Below are positions 32,231-40,060 of a stretch of 64,000 bases of DNA, piece by piece. Location: NCBI RefSeq assembly GCF_036967205.1, contig NZ_CP146022.1, positions 4,278,001 through 4,342,000 on the forward strand. Direction: 5' to 3'. The position numbers and the translations under genes were made by a program. The DNA comes from Streptomyces sp. Q6. GTDB taxonomy: Bacteria; Actinomycetota; Actinomycetes; Streptomycetales; Streptomycetaceae. Under the pieces are notes generated by a model. The model ran no database searches. It saw only the letters and a list, made by a program, of their open reading frames with translations, and was not told the origin of the DNA. Every line of letters begins with the position of its first letter. Position 1 is the first letter of the stretch.

Positions 32231-32258
32231 GGATCATGGTGGCGGGGACCGGCGGGCC
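32231..32258 (-). repeat. 28-base inverted repeat, right copy
   Basis: Exact reverse complement of 31906-31933. Confidence 0.9.
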
Positions 32259-32391
32259 GACGCTGCCAGATTCGCAAGCACCCTCCGGCCCGCTGATCAC
32301 ATGGGCCAGCCCCGGACGCGGACTCACGGCCAGATGAGCGGGGAAACCCGTCGTGGCCGGGGCCGGTCGGTTCCACGGCTTTAGGCAGCCA

Positions 32392-32501
32392 CCATGGGGC
32401 GAGCCTCGAAGATCATGGCCCAACGTCGTGCTTTAACGGGCAGGTCCATAGACTGCCCGACTCGCTATCAGCTTAATGGGCCATGATCACTCGCCCCATG
32501 G
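32392..32501. repeat. Nested inverted repeat, candidate replication origin
   Basis: CCATGGGGCGAG (32392-32403) pairs with CTCGCCCCATGG (32490-32501). GATCATGGCCCA (32411-32422) pairs with TGGGCCATGATC (32477-32488). An inner hairpin CGGGCAG/CTGCCCG lies at 32437-32459. The whole folds into one long arm of about 110 bases. Confidence 0.75.
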
Positions 32502-32617
32502 CAGCTCCAGCCCAAAGCCGCTCCACCGACCTCGAAGCTCTGCTCAGGCTGCACGGGATACGAAGGGTGGCACAATGCGGTGTCGTACATGGGTTCGATG
32601 TCGGGGTGGGGTTTTGC

Positions 32618-33154
32618 ATGTGGTGGGCACAGTCAGTTCTCTCTGATGCTGAGCGTCCAGAGTGGGCTTGGGTTCCGCTGAAAGGCGTGGGCCCTTTGCG
32701 TTTTGGTCAGACCGTGGAGGAGGTTGCTGCTGCCCTCGGCGAGCCGATCAATGGATGGCACCTTCAGAAGCAGTGGGTTCCGTTCAGTGCTCTGGGTGTC
32801 GACACCTACTACACGCGGGATGAGCAGACGTTGGCTGCCATCTCGATCGACGCCTGCAACGGTCCTCAGGTTCTTCGCGATGGCGTTCGCTTCGTTGGCC
32901 GTTTGCCATCTGAGCTGACTCCGTGGATTGAAGCGACAGCGGACTCCCTTAAGGACATGCCTCAGGGTCTGGATGGACTACGCATCGGGCTTAACGGAGA
33001 GGCTGGCTTGCCCGGCTTGGGACTGGTCATGCGTTGCCAGCAGAACGGCGACTTCGCCCGCACCCGCCCTGTGTTCGTCGCAGCTGAGTGGGCTGAGATG
33101 TGTACAGATAGCTGGGAGGGCTCCATCCCCCAGCGGGAGTGGGGAGTTCACTAG
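32618..33154 (+). CDS. Cargo protein of the element, function unknown
   Basis: 178 residues starting MWWAQSVLSDAERPEWAWVPLKGVGPLRFGQTVEEVAAALGEP. ATG 32618 follows GGGGTGGGG; the frame extends up to 32483, but that part overlaps the inverted-repeat structure. The opening GVGPLRFGxxxxEVxxxLG resembles small immunity-like or stress-associated proteins of Streptomyces, but I cannot assign a family. No signal peptide or membrane helix. Its base composition is visibly less GC-rich than the chromosomal neighbours. It sits at the distal end of the element next to attR, the usual place for cargo. Confidence 0.65.
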   Translation: MWWAQSVLSDAERPEWAWVPLKGVGPLRFGQTVEEVAAALGEPINGWHLQKQWVPFSALGVDTYYTRDEQTLAAISIDACNGPQVLRDGVRFVGRLPSELTPWIEATADSLKDMPQGLDGLRIGLNGEAGLPGLGLVMRCQQNGDFARTRPVFVAAEWAEMCTDSWEGSIPQREWGVH

Positions 33155-33312
33155 AGAACATGATGAGCAAGGCTTGTCAAGACCACCCCGCATGCTGACA
33201 TCAACAGCTGACACCAACAGATACGAACGACACCGGTCGACGCCGAATCTGAGCGGCAGCCGGACCAAGGTTCAGCAGACGTTCATCACGGTCGAGAGGT
33301 CCCCTCGATCGA

Positions 33313-33371
33313 CCTGATAAGGATGAGGCCACAGGTTCAAATCCTGTTAGCCCCACCAGTGCAAAGACCCC
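33313..33371. repeat. attR of integrated element with displaced tRNA-Ile 3' end
   Basis: 59 bp identical to 27203-27261, including the tRNA T-arm, acceptor end and CCA. No 5' half precedes it, so it is a tRNA remnant, not a gene. Confidence 0.95.
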
Positions 33372-33397
33372 CAACCAGTGATGGTTGGGGGTCTTTG
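33362..33397. terminator. Original tRNA-Ile terminator
   Basis: CAAAGACCCCCAACC, loop AGTGAT, GGTTGGGGGTCTTTG: a perfect 15-bp stem. Presumably the chromosomal terminator displaced by the insertion. Confidence 0.8.
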
Positions 33398-33453
33398 ACG
33401 TGTATGGCTTCGGGCGCAGTCGCTTCCCTGGTTGCTTCGTAGGGTGCGGCCTC

Positions 33454-33621
33454 ATGACTTCTGACGCCCCTCTCAAGGCGAAGCACGGTGATGTCGCAGC
33501 TTGGGAAGACCTTGTCGCGCGATACGCGTGGGTCGAGACCGACGAGCTCGATGCGTACACCGTCCGGATCGCCTCGCCCACCGAGCTCTTCGGGTCATCG
33601 GATGCGGCGTGGCTTCCCTGA
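33454..33621 (+). CDS. Possible 55-residue protein
   Basis: A short frame, MTSDAPLKAKHGDVAAWEDLVARYAWVETDELDAYTVRIASPTELFGSSDAAWLP. Composition is protein-like (acidic, two Trp-containing helices), but there is no strong ribosome site and no family recognised. It may be a remnant of a longer gene. Confidence 0.3.
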   Translation: MTSDAPLKAKHGDVAAWEDLVARYAWVETDELDAYTVRIASPTELFGSSDAAWLP

Positions 33622-34165
33622 GCCGAGCGCGGTTGTGTCGGGCTGATCCGACGGGGGCCGTAGGCGCGTCCCGGGGCATGCCGAAAGGGCCCGCTCAGCC
33701 GGAAGGAATGGCTGGGGCCTCGGATCGGCGTGGATCAGTGGGGAGCGGCGTGCATCGGCGTGCGCTGGTGGGCTTCCTGGGCGGGGGTGGGCCTGATGGC
33801 CGTGCTTCCGCCGTCTGCCGTTGTCGCTGCCGTCGGCCGGCTTGCTGTGGGCTGCTCTGTGCGTGATCAGTGGTGCGTCGTGCTCAGGCCTGCGTGGTGT
33901 TCATGCGGGTTACGGTCATGCGCTTCGTGCCCGTACGTGTGGTGCGCGTACTGCGGCGTGGTTGCGTGCCGTGTGGTGCTCATGCTGCGGCGTGGTTCGG
34001 TGCCGAGTGGCTCTTGGTGGTGCTTGGCCGTTGTGGTGCTTGGTTCTGCGGTGTGTGCGTCCTGTGGGGCGCACTCTGTGCTGCGAAGGGGCTGCCCGTC
34101 GGCGAGCGTCTGACGGGGTTTCGGCGTGCTGGGTGGTGCTGACTGCGCCGAGCTTCCGGAGCGGG
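33622..34165. other. Stretch without recognisable gene
   Basis: About 540 bases rich in G and T on the plus strand (CTGTGCGTG..., TGGTGCTTGG...). Open frames exist in several phases but give Cys/Val/Trp- or His/Arg-rich nonsense. ACTGCGGCGTGGTT-like 13-mers CTGCGGCGTGGTT repeat at 33951 and 33985. Nothing functional identified. Confidence 0.5.
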
Positions 34166-34504
34166 CTACGGCTGGGCCGTGAGGGCTTCGGTGGCCAGGT
34201 CCGTGGTGCTGTCGTCCTGCTGCTCGGTGTCGGCCGGCGGACGGTGGCGGCAGCTGGGGGAGGAACCGTGGGCCTCGGCGCGGATGCGCTGCTTCATCGT
34301 CGGTGGCAGGGACCGCTTGAAGGTCCAGAAGGGAACGGCCGCGGTGGCGGCGGGAGCGGCGCTCACGACCGTGTTGCGGGCCTCCTCCGTCTGCTGTACG
34401 GGCGTGGCCGCGGCGGCCGGGGAGACGAGTCCCAGCGCGGAGAAGAGCGCGATGAAGGCGGAGATGACGACGGTCCACAGCGTCATGACCCGGTTCTTGG
34501 TCAT
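34166..34504 (-). CDS. Small secreted protein
   Basis: 112 residues with a clear Sec signal: MTKNRVMTLWTVVISAFIALFSALGLVSPAAAA, with AxA cleavage near residue 33. The mature part is about 80 residues, Thr/Ala/Pro-rich, containing FWTFKRSLPPTMKQRIRAEAHG, and ends with an acidic tail. No cysteines suggesting a lantibiotic and no enzyme motif. Start ATG 34504 follows GAGGGACC. Divergent from the DLW-39 gene. Family not recognised, but similar short secreted proteins are common in Streptomyces. Confidence 0.75.
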   Translation of the reverse strand: MTKNRVMTLWTVVISAFIALFSALGLVSPAAAATPVQQTEEARNTVVSAAPAATAAVPFWTFKRSLPPTMKQRIRAEAHGSSPSCRHRPPADTEQQDDSTTDLATEALTAQP

Positions 34505-34792
34505 GGTCCCTCACTTTCGGGTTGGGCGATTTGCGTACTTTCCTCATGATGTGTACGCAGCGCCAAGAGTGCGGGACCGACGCCCATGGCGCGTCGATCT
34601 TCAGATGAACACCACTCGGATGGCCTCAAGGGCCCTCTCGCCGGGGCGTCGATCCAAGGAGGCGAAGGGTCCGTTTCGACTGCGGCGTGCCATGCGGGAG
34701 TTGGGGTACATCCAGGTCACCGATCGGTATCGGTCGGTGTGTATAGTCGGGCGCCAGAGGTCCCCTACGTCAAGGAAAGACGAGGTCGCGCG

Positions 34793-34921
34793 GTGAAGAA
34801 GCTTCTCCTGGTCGCACTGGCCGCCATCGGCGGGCTCCTCGTGTACCGCCAGATCCAGGCGGATCGCGCCGAGCAGGATCTGTGGACGGAGGCGACTGAC
34901 TCCGTGCCCACGGGTTCGTGA
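34793..34921 (+). CDS. DLW-39-type small membrane peptide
   Basis: A 42-residue peptide, VKKLLLVALAAIGGLLVYRQI..., with one N-terminal hydrophobic helix and the terminal segment ADRAEQDLWTEATDSVP carrying the DLW motif that names the family. The start is GTG 34793. A hairpin terminator with a T-tract follows at 34947. Function unknown; such peptides are widespread in actinobacteria near the origin. Confidence 0.85.
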   Translation: MKKLLLVALAAIGGLLVYRQIQADRAEQDLWTEATDSVPTGS

Positions 34922-34946
34922 GTATCGACAACAGTCTCTTCGCAGG

Positions 34947-34974
34947 CCCCGGTCGCACCAGCGGCCGGGGTTTT
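34947..34974 (+). terminator. Terminator after DLW-39 gene
   Basis: CCCCGGTCGC, loop ACCA, GCGGCCGGGG (one G-U pair), then TTTT: a classical intrinsic terminator. Confidence 0.85.
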
Positions 34975-34980
34975 GTGTTG

Positions 34981-35036
34981 CACCGGCACCGGCACCGGCA
35001 CCACGTCCCGGACCGGCACCACGTCCCGGACCGGCC
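34981..35036. repeat. Short tandem repeats
   Basis: CACCGG hexamers (34981-34999) run into two exact 18-base units ACCGGCACCACGTCCCGG at 34994-35011 and 35012-35029, plus a partial third. Confidence 0.85.
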
Positions 35037-35112
35037 TTGCGTGAGCAAATGAATGGCGGGATTCCGACGCACGGCGGACAACGCGCGCACCGGAACGGCA
35101 GGATGACGGTCC

Positions 35113-36573
35113 ATGGGGAGACTCATGAGGCGGCTGAAGGCGGAACGGCGGCGCGACCCCCGACTGGTGGCGGCGACCGTCGGGGCGGGACTGTGCGCCG
35201 CACTGCTTCCGCACGGCCCCGCGGTCGCGGCCGGGAACAGTGATCCGTACGTCTACGCCGACAGCGCCCAGAACGTACGAGCCGCACGGAACAGCACCGA
35301 CGCGGCGGAGTTGAAGGTCGGCGGCACGTACCGCAGCTCGATCGGTACGGGACCGAGCGGCGCCGCCTACTACCGCGTCGAGCTCGACAGCGCCGCCAAC
35401 GCGTACGTGTCCGCCGTCGCCGTACCCCCGCTCGGATCCGGGACGAAGGTCTCGTACGCGGACGGGATCACCGTCGTCCTCAAGGACAGCAACGGCAACC
35501 GCTGCGACTCCGAGCGCGCGACCTTCCGCTCCGGCGCGTACCCCCGCCCGATCGCGGCCGCCGCAGCCCGGCTCGTACGACCGGGCAGGCTGAACTGCCA
35601 GACGGCAGGCACGTACTACGTGGTCGTGGAGCGCAAGACCGACGCAGAATCCACACGGCAGACCTGGGGGCTCGAACTGCATGTGGCCACCGAGCCCGGC
35701 CTCGTCACCGCCGCACCCTCCCGAGGACCCGACACCTGGCCCTCGGCCTCCGTGCCGCCACCGTCCGGCACGGGCACGCTGCGCAGGGGCGGCACCGGAT
35801 TCAACGACGCGAAGGCACTGACCGCCGGCGTCTGGCAGGACCGGATCCGACCGGGGCAGAGCCACTTCTACCGCGTACCCGTGGACTGGGGACAGCAACT
35901 CCTCCTCGGCACCGATCTGGGCAGTACGGCGCAGGACACGGCCCGCAACGGATTCGTCCCCGGCGCGCTCGACGTCGAGCTGTACAACCCGGCGCGGGCG
36001 ACGGTCGTCGCCAAAGAGGCCCCGTACGCCGGTGAACCGACAGGCGTCGCGCTCGACCCGCTGCCACCGGTGGCGTACGAGAACCGCTTCCTGCTGCGCG
36101 GCGACGAATCCGCGATGCGGCTGGCCGGCTGGTACTACCTCAAGGTCACCCTCAACCCGGCGATGGCGCAGAAGTACGGCGACAAGGAATCCGGCGTGAC
36201 GCTCCGGGTGGGCGTGGAGGGGGAGCCCCAGAAGGCACCCGACTATGTGCGGGACCCGGGGGAGTTCCAGGTGACGGCCGACGACCGGAAGGCCGCGGAG
36301 GACGGTGAAGGGGGTGCCGTCTGGAGCGGGGGAGCTGGCGCGTCGGGCTCCGGTGACAGCTCCGGCTCGTCCGCTTCCTCTGCCGCTCCCTCCGCCTCTT
36401 CCTCGGGTTCCTCTACCGGCGGCGGCTCCTCGGCCTCCGGAGGAACCGCTTCCGCCTCGTCCGGGAGTGCGGCGATGACACTGCTGGGCGTGGCCGGAGT
36501 CGGGACGGGAACGGCGTTGCTGCTGTGGCTCGCGGCGTGGCGCCTGGTCGCGGTGCGACGCCTGCGCGGGTGA
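35113..36573 (+). CDS. Secreted, C-terminally membrane-anchored protein
   Basis: 486 residues (482 from the alternative ATG 35125, which has GGGGAG upstream). The N-terminal signal is VAATVGAGLCAALLPHGPAVAA. A long extracellular part contains GGTYRSSIGTGPSGAAYYRVELD and a second related segment PGQSHFYRVPVDWGQQLLL, suggesting two carbohydrate-binding or pre-peptidase-like beta domains. A Ser/Gly-rich stalk (about 408-455) leads to a transmembrane helix (about 460-480) and the basic tail RRLRG. No catalytic motif seen. It is convergent with the Ser/Thr kinase gene. Exact role unknown. Confidence 0.8.
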   Translation: MGRLMRRLKAERRRDPRLVAATVGAGLCAALLPHGPAVAAGNSDPYVYADSAQNVRAARNSTDAAELKVGGTYRSSIGTGPSGAAYYRVELDSAANAYVSAVAVPPLGSGTKVSYADGITVVLKDSNGNRCDSERATFRSGAYPRPIAAAAARLVRPGRLNCQTAGTYYVVVERKTDAESTRQTWGLELHVATEPGLVTAAPSRGPDTWPSASVPPPSGTGTLRRGGTGFNDAKALTAGVWQDRIRPGQSHFYRVPVDWGQQLLLGTDLGSTAQDTARNGFVPGALDVELYNPARATVVAKEAPYAGEPTGVALDPLPPVAYENRFLLRGDESAMRLAGWYYLKVTLNPAMAQKYGDKESGVTLRVGVEGEPQKAPDYVRDPGEFQVTADDRKAAEDGEGGAVWSGGAGASGSGDSSGSSASSAAPSASSSGSSTGGGSSASGGTASASSGSAAMTLLGVAGVGTGTALLLWLAAWRLVAVRRLRG

Positions 36574-36622
36574 CCGGCGTGAGGGGCGGGGCCCCTTTGA
36601 CGCCCGGGTGAGTGCCCAGACT

Positions 36623-38068
36623 TCACGCCTGCGTGAGTGCCCAGATGCCGACCGTGAAGCACACCAGCGCGAGGAGCAGCACCGGGATCGTCACCCGTGG
36701 GGGTGGTCCCGGCGATGTCCGGCGCCGGTCGGGAACCTCTCCGCGTCGCAGTGCGTACAGAGAGTGACGATCCGGTACGGGTTCGTGGGGAACCACCGTC
36801 GTCACGGCGTGGGCAGCGGGGGCCACATGCGGAGGAAGGACGACCGCCGGCATCGGCGGTACGGGGGGAGGCAGCGGTGGTGGGGTCGCGAAGCGGATGT
36901 CGGGGGCCGGCGCGGGCGGGGGGAGATGGAAGCTACCCGTCTCCGACATCGCGGGGTGGGGAGTCGGTGCCGATGCCGGTGGCGGCATCGATGATGGTGC
37001 CGATGGTGGGGGTGTTGGTTCTCGCTCTGGTGCCGGTGCCGGTGCCGGTGCTGGCTGTGGTTCTGGGCTCCGCTGCGACTGCGGGTGCGGCTCTCGCTCC
37101 AGGTGCGGGGCGGGTTCGGGCACGGTGGGCGGCGTGGGGGACTCGGCCGGGCCGGTGGAGTGCAAGGGGCGAGCCCTGCGGCCGCGGGTCGCCGGACCGT
37201 TCGGCCCGAACCCCGGCGGCAACGGGCCGAGCTGATCGAACACCTCGATCAACTCGTCGTCCGGGCCCGGCTCAGGCAGCAGCTCCGCGGCGGCCAGCAG
37301 CGCCTTGCGAGCCCCCGTCGCCGTACGGAAACGAGCCTCGGGATCAGGCTGCAACAAACCCGCGAGAACGCCCCAGAGCGGACCGGGAACACCCTGCGGA
37401 GCGCTCGGCGTGCCATGCTCCGCGAAGTGCTCGATCAGCGACTTGGCATCCGGCTTGGCACCCTCCAGGAGATACAACGCGACCAGACCCGCCGCGAAGA
37501 GATCCGCCGGAAAGTCCGGCTCCGCGCCCATCGCCTGCTCCGGCGCGAAATAACCGGGCGTCCCCACCACATAGTTGGTCTCCGTCAGCCGCGGCTCACC
37601 CTTACGCATCGAGATGCCGAAGTCCGACACCCGCAGATGCGGCAGCCGCGTACTGGTCGCCTCCAGAAGAATGTTCGCGGGCTTGATGTCGCGATGCACC
37701 ACACCCTCGGCATGCACAGCCGCGAGCCCGGAAAGCAACTGATCCAGCAGCACACACACGAACTGCGGAGGCAGCGGACCATAATCGCCGATCAGATGAG
37801 CCAGCGAACCACCCGCCACCAGATCCATGGTGAACAGGACCTTGTCGTCGTCCGCGGCCCAGCTCGCCGGCGCCAGCACATGCGGATGATCGATACGCAG
37901 CGCCTGCTCCCGCACAAAACGAAGCAGCGTGTGCGCATCGCTCTGCTGAAGCACCTTGGCCGCGACATAACGGCGGCGACGGTGGTCCCAGGCACGCCAC
38001 ACCGCGCCCACTCCCCCGCGACCGATCGGGTCGGCCAGTTCGTACCGGCCGGCGAAGACCTCACCCAT
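36623..38068 (-). CDS. Transmembrane Ser/Thr protein kinase
   Basis: 481 residues from ATG 38068 (MGEVFAGRYELADPIGRGG); the open frame to 38179 lacks a ribosome site. The Hanks-type kinase spans about 1-270, with P-loop GRGGVGAVW, catalytic Lys in VAAKVL, HRDIKPANILL, DFG in SDFGISM, and GTPGYFAPEQ. All key residues are present, so it should be active. A 180-residue Pro-rich juxtamembrane linker is followed by a single C-terminal transmembrane helix (VTIPVLLLALVCFTVGIWAL) with almost nothing outside, so it has no sensor domain of its own. The HTH gene lies 117 bases upstream in the same direction and may be its substrate or partner (inference). Confidence 0.9.
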   Translation of the reverse strand: MGEVFAGRYELADPIGRGGVGAVWRAWDHRRRRYVAAKVLQQSDAHTLLRFVREQALRIDHPHVLAPASWAADDDKVLFTMDLVAGGSLAHLIGDYGPLPPQFVCVLLDQLLSGLAAVHAEGVVHRDIKPANILLEATSTRLPHLRVSDFGISMRKGEPRLTETNYVVGTPGYFAPEQAMGAEPDFPADLFAAGLVALYLLEGAKPDAKSLIEHFAEHGTPSAPQGVPGPLWGVLAGLLQPDPEARFRTATGARKALLAAAELLPEPGPDDELIEVFDQLGPLPPGFGPNGPATRGRRARPLHSTGPAESPTPPTVPEPAPHLEREPHPQSQRSPEPQPAPAPAPAPEREPTPPPSAPSSMPPPASAPTPHPAMSETGSFHLPPPAPAPDIRFATPPPLPPPVPPMPAVVLPPHVAPAAHAVTTVVPHEPVPDRHSLYALRRGEVPDRRRTSPGPPPRVTIPVLLLALVCFTVGIWALTQA

Positions 38069-38185
38069 GGTCGTGCGTCGCTCCCCTCCCGGGCCCGCGA
38101 TGCCAAAGGCCCCCTCCGGACACCGCCCGAGGTACGCCCCACGGCCACCGCCGCCCTCCACCGGCGGCAGCGGCCACAAAGCCCG

Positions 38186-38734
38186 TCAGCTCTGGTGCGC
38201 CTGGTAATGGGCGACCGCGTCGGACGTCCGCCCCGCGCCGTACACCCGGAGGAACTCTGCCAGCTCCGGGTGCGACGGGGCGAGAGAGTCCGCCGCCTCG
38301 ATGATGTCGCCCGCCGCCGACACGGACCGCAACAGCGACTGGATCTCACGCACCACACGCTTCACCGTCGGAGCACCCGAACTCGTCGACGTCTGACCGG
38401 TGTTGGTGAGCACCGACCCACCCTGCGACTTCTTGATCTCGTCCATGCGCTCCGTGGCCTCGGCCGCACTCACACTGCCGTCCGCGACCTGCCCCGCCAG
38501 GTCCTGCAACAACTGCACCCGCTGCACCACCGCAGGGTTACCGATCTTGGCCCGCTGGCCACTCATCAACTGGGACAACATGGGCGCGGACAAGCCGAGC
38601 ACACCCGCCAAGCGGGCCTGATTGAGGCCGAGGTCCTCGATCAGCCGACGGAAGAGCGCCCCCAGCGGCTCCCCGTACCAGTTCCGCTGGAGCTCCCGTG
38701 CTCTCGCGGTAGCTTCCTGCTGTGCGGCGTCCAT
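38186..38734 (-). CDS. Helix-turn-helix DNA-binding protein
   Basis: 182 residues from ATG 38734, seven bases after GGGGAG. The N-terminal helix-turn-helix LGLNQARLAGVLGLSAPMLSQLMSGQRAKIGNP resembles Cro/CI-type domains. The middle is a Ser/Thr-rich linker (GGSVLTNTGQTSTSSGAPT), a plausible phosphoacceptor region. The C-terminal part is helical (VREIQSLLRSVSAAGDIIEAADSLAPSHPELAEFLRVYG). It lies just upstream of a kinase gene in the same direction and probably shares its transcript. Specific DNA target unknown. Confidence 0.85.
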   Translation of the reverse strand: MDAAQQEATARARELQRNWYGEPLGALFRRLIEDLGLNQARLAGVLGLSAPMLSQLMSGQRAKIGNPAVVQRVQLLQDLAGQVADGSVSAAEATERMDEIKKSQGGSVLTNTGQTSTSSGAPTVKRVVREIQSLLRSVSAAGDIIEAADSLAPSHPELAEFLRVYGAGRTSDAVAHYQAHQS

Positions 38735-38918
38735 TGCGTCTCCCCATCGCTTCCCCAAGTACGGCGCCTTCGCTGCCGCGAAGCACCGTGGGGCATCTTA
38801 CGGAGAGTGGTCGCCCGCCGGGACCCCCAATCCTTTTGCGGGATCCGGGGGATGACCCGGTACTCTGGTCTGCGGTGCACGACCGGAACACGATTCTTCC
38901 GGCGGACGCGCCATTTTC

Positions 38919-38991
38919 GGGGCCTTAGCTCAGTTGGTAGAGCGCTGTCTTTGCATGGCAGATGTCAGGGGTTCGACTCCCCTAGGCTCCA
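38919..38991 (+). tRNA. tRNA-Ala(TGC)
   Basis: Cloverleaf with acceptor GGGGCCT/AGGCTCC (one G-U), D-arm GCTCAGTTGGTAGAGC, anticodon TGC at 38952-38954 in loop TTTGCAT, and T-arm AGGGGTTCGACTCCCCT. CCA is not encoded. Confidence 0.98.
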
Positions 38992-38996
38992 CGCAC

Positions 38997-39039
38997 CGAA
39001 GCCCCTCCCGCCAGGTTCACCCTGGCCGGAGGGGCTTCG
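38997..39039. terminator. tRNA-Ala terminator
   Basis: CGAAGCCCCTCC ... GGAGGGGCTTCG with inner CCAGG/CCTGG pairing and loop TTCAC. It lies between convergent tRNA-Ala and the DUF5324 gene. Confidence 0.88.
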
Positions 39040-39073
39040 TCGTACCACTGCTCACACGGACGAAGGACCAGCG

Positions 39074-39778
39074 TCAGCGCTTCTCCTCCGAACCGCTGTC
39101 CGCCTCGGCCTCCGCCTGCTTGGCCTGCACCTCCGGATCGAGAGCCGCCTGAGCACTCCCGTCGACCGAGGTCAACGGAGCACTGTCGGGAACCTCGGTC
39201 GCGGCCGGCGGCTCGACCAACCAGTCCGGATTGGCCTGCTTGTCCCACCACTTCCACGCGGCGAACGCACCACCCGCCAGGACACCGACGACCGCCAGCC
39301 CCTTAGCGAGCCGACCGACACGTGCCCGGCGCTGATGCTTGCGAGCCAGCTTCCGGATCTCCTTCGGGGTGACCTGCCCCCGCAGCGCCGCGACCGCCGC
39401 GACGCTACGCGCCGCAGCTTCGTCACGCACCGGACCGGCCGCTGCCACGGCCTGCTCGATACGCGGCTTCGAATACGCGGCAGCCTGCTGGGCGGCCTTA
39501 CGGGTACGGACCGCCGCCTCGTGCGCGGCGTGATCGACCTTCGGCGGAACGTGCGAGCGTGCCTGCTCAAGACGCGGAGCGAGATGAGCGCCGTACTGGA
39601 CGCGCGCCTGCTGGGCAGCCTGCGAGACCTTCGGGCCGAGGGCGACCCGAGCCTCATGCGCGTACAGAGCTGCCCGGTCCTTGGCCGTCTCGGCGTAGGG
39701 CGCCACCACTTCCGCGGCGTGCAGCACGCTGTCCTTCGCCGAGCTGGTCGCGGCGCGCACGCTGTCGATGCGGGTCAC
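39074..39778 (-). CDS. DUF5324 family membrane-associated protein
   Basis: 234 residues from GTG 39778 (VTRIDSVRAATSSAKDSVLHAAEVVAPYAETAKD), directly after GAGGAGGAGGATCCC, a very strong ribosome site; the frame continues to 39814. The first 150 residues are Ala-rich amphipathic helices with repeated AxxxAR/K patterns (apolipoprotein- or phasin-like). One transmembrane helix follows (GLAVVGVLAGGAFAAWKWW), then an acidic extracytoplasmic tail. DUF5324 proteins are Streptomyces-specific, with unknown function. Confidence 0.85.
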   Translation of the reverse strand: MTRIDSVRAATSSAKDSVLHAAEVVAPYAETAKDRAALYAHEARVALGPKVSQAAQQARVQYGAHLAPRLEQARSHVPPKVDHAAHEAAVRTRKAAQQAAAYSKPRIEQAVAAAGPVRDEAAARSVAAVAALRGQVTPKEIRKLARKHQRRARVGRLAKGLAVVGVLAGGAFAAWKWWDKQANPDWLVEPPAATEVPDSAPLTSVDGSAQAALDPEVQAKQAEAEADSGSEEKR

Positions 39779-40060
39779 GGGATCCTCCTCCTCGGTGGCG
39801 TACAGGTTTTTCACCTTTCCACCCTTTTACGGATCATGCCTGCCGGAAGCGCCAATGCGGTGTTAAGACTCAGTAAGACTCGGTAGGCCTCAATAGGGGG
39901 CTAACAGGTGGTAAGGGACTTGGCGACGACAATGCCACGGATCGTGGCGGCGCGCGCCTCTTCGGTACCGAGTAGACCGGATTTCGGCTGCTGAAACCCC
40001 TGGACCCTCCCGGGACCGTGCGAGGATCGAGAGAGCACAGAAGACAACGGAAGGCAGATC

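Larger units (their letters stand above)
31770..32617. other. Structured non-coding segment of the element
   Basis: About 850 bases with no convincing gene but many secondary structures: a hairpin with TTCG loop (31826-31849), a perfect 28-base inverted repeat (31906-31933 with 32231-32258), a GC hairpin (32060-32088), and a nested inverted repeat (32392-32501). Such density fits replication or transfer origins (dso, sso or clt) of a rolling-circle element. Which one cannot be decided by eye. Confidence 0.6.
27203..33371. mobile_element. AICE-like integrated element in tRNA-Ile, about 6.1 kb
   Basis: Bounded by a perfect 59-bp direct repeat (27203-27261 and 33313-33371). It carries int-xis next to attL, a RepSA-type replication initiator, two small unknown genes, a GntR/UTRA regulator of the KorSA type and one cargo gene, the core set of pSAM2-type actinomycete integrative elements. 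No gene with an FtsK-like TraSA translocase or spread (spd) proteins is visible. The element may therefore be a reduced, non-self-transmissible derivative. Confidence 0.92.

Noticed and set aside
33201-33581. Minus-strand ORF of 126 codons containing LVGLTGFEPVASSL
   Set aside because: It is the antisense of the tRNA-Ile remnant at attR and its terminator; this peptide is a well-known false ORF opposite tRNA 3' ends.
33867-34547. Minus-strand ORF of 226 codons overlapping the secreted-protein gene
   Set aside because: Arg/His-rich out-of-frame shadow; the frame with the signal peptide (34166-34504) is the credible one.
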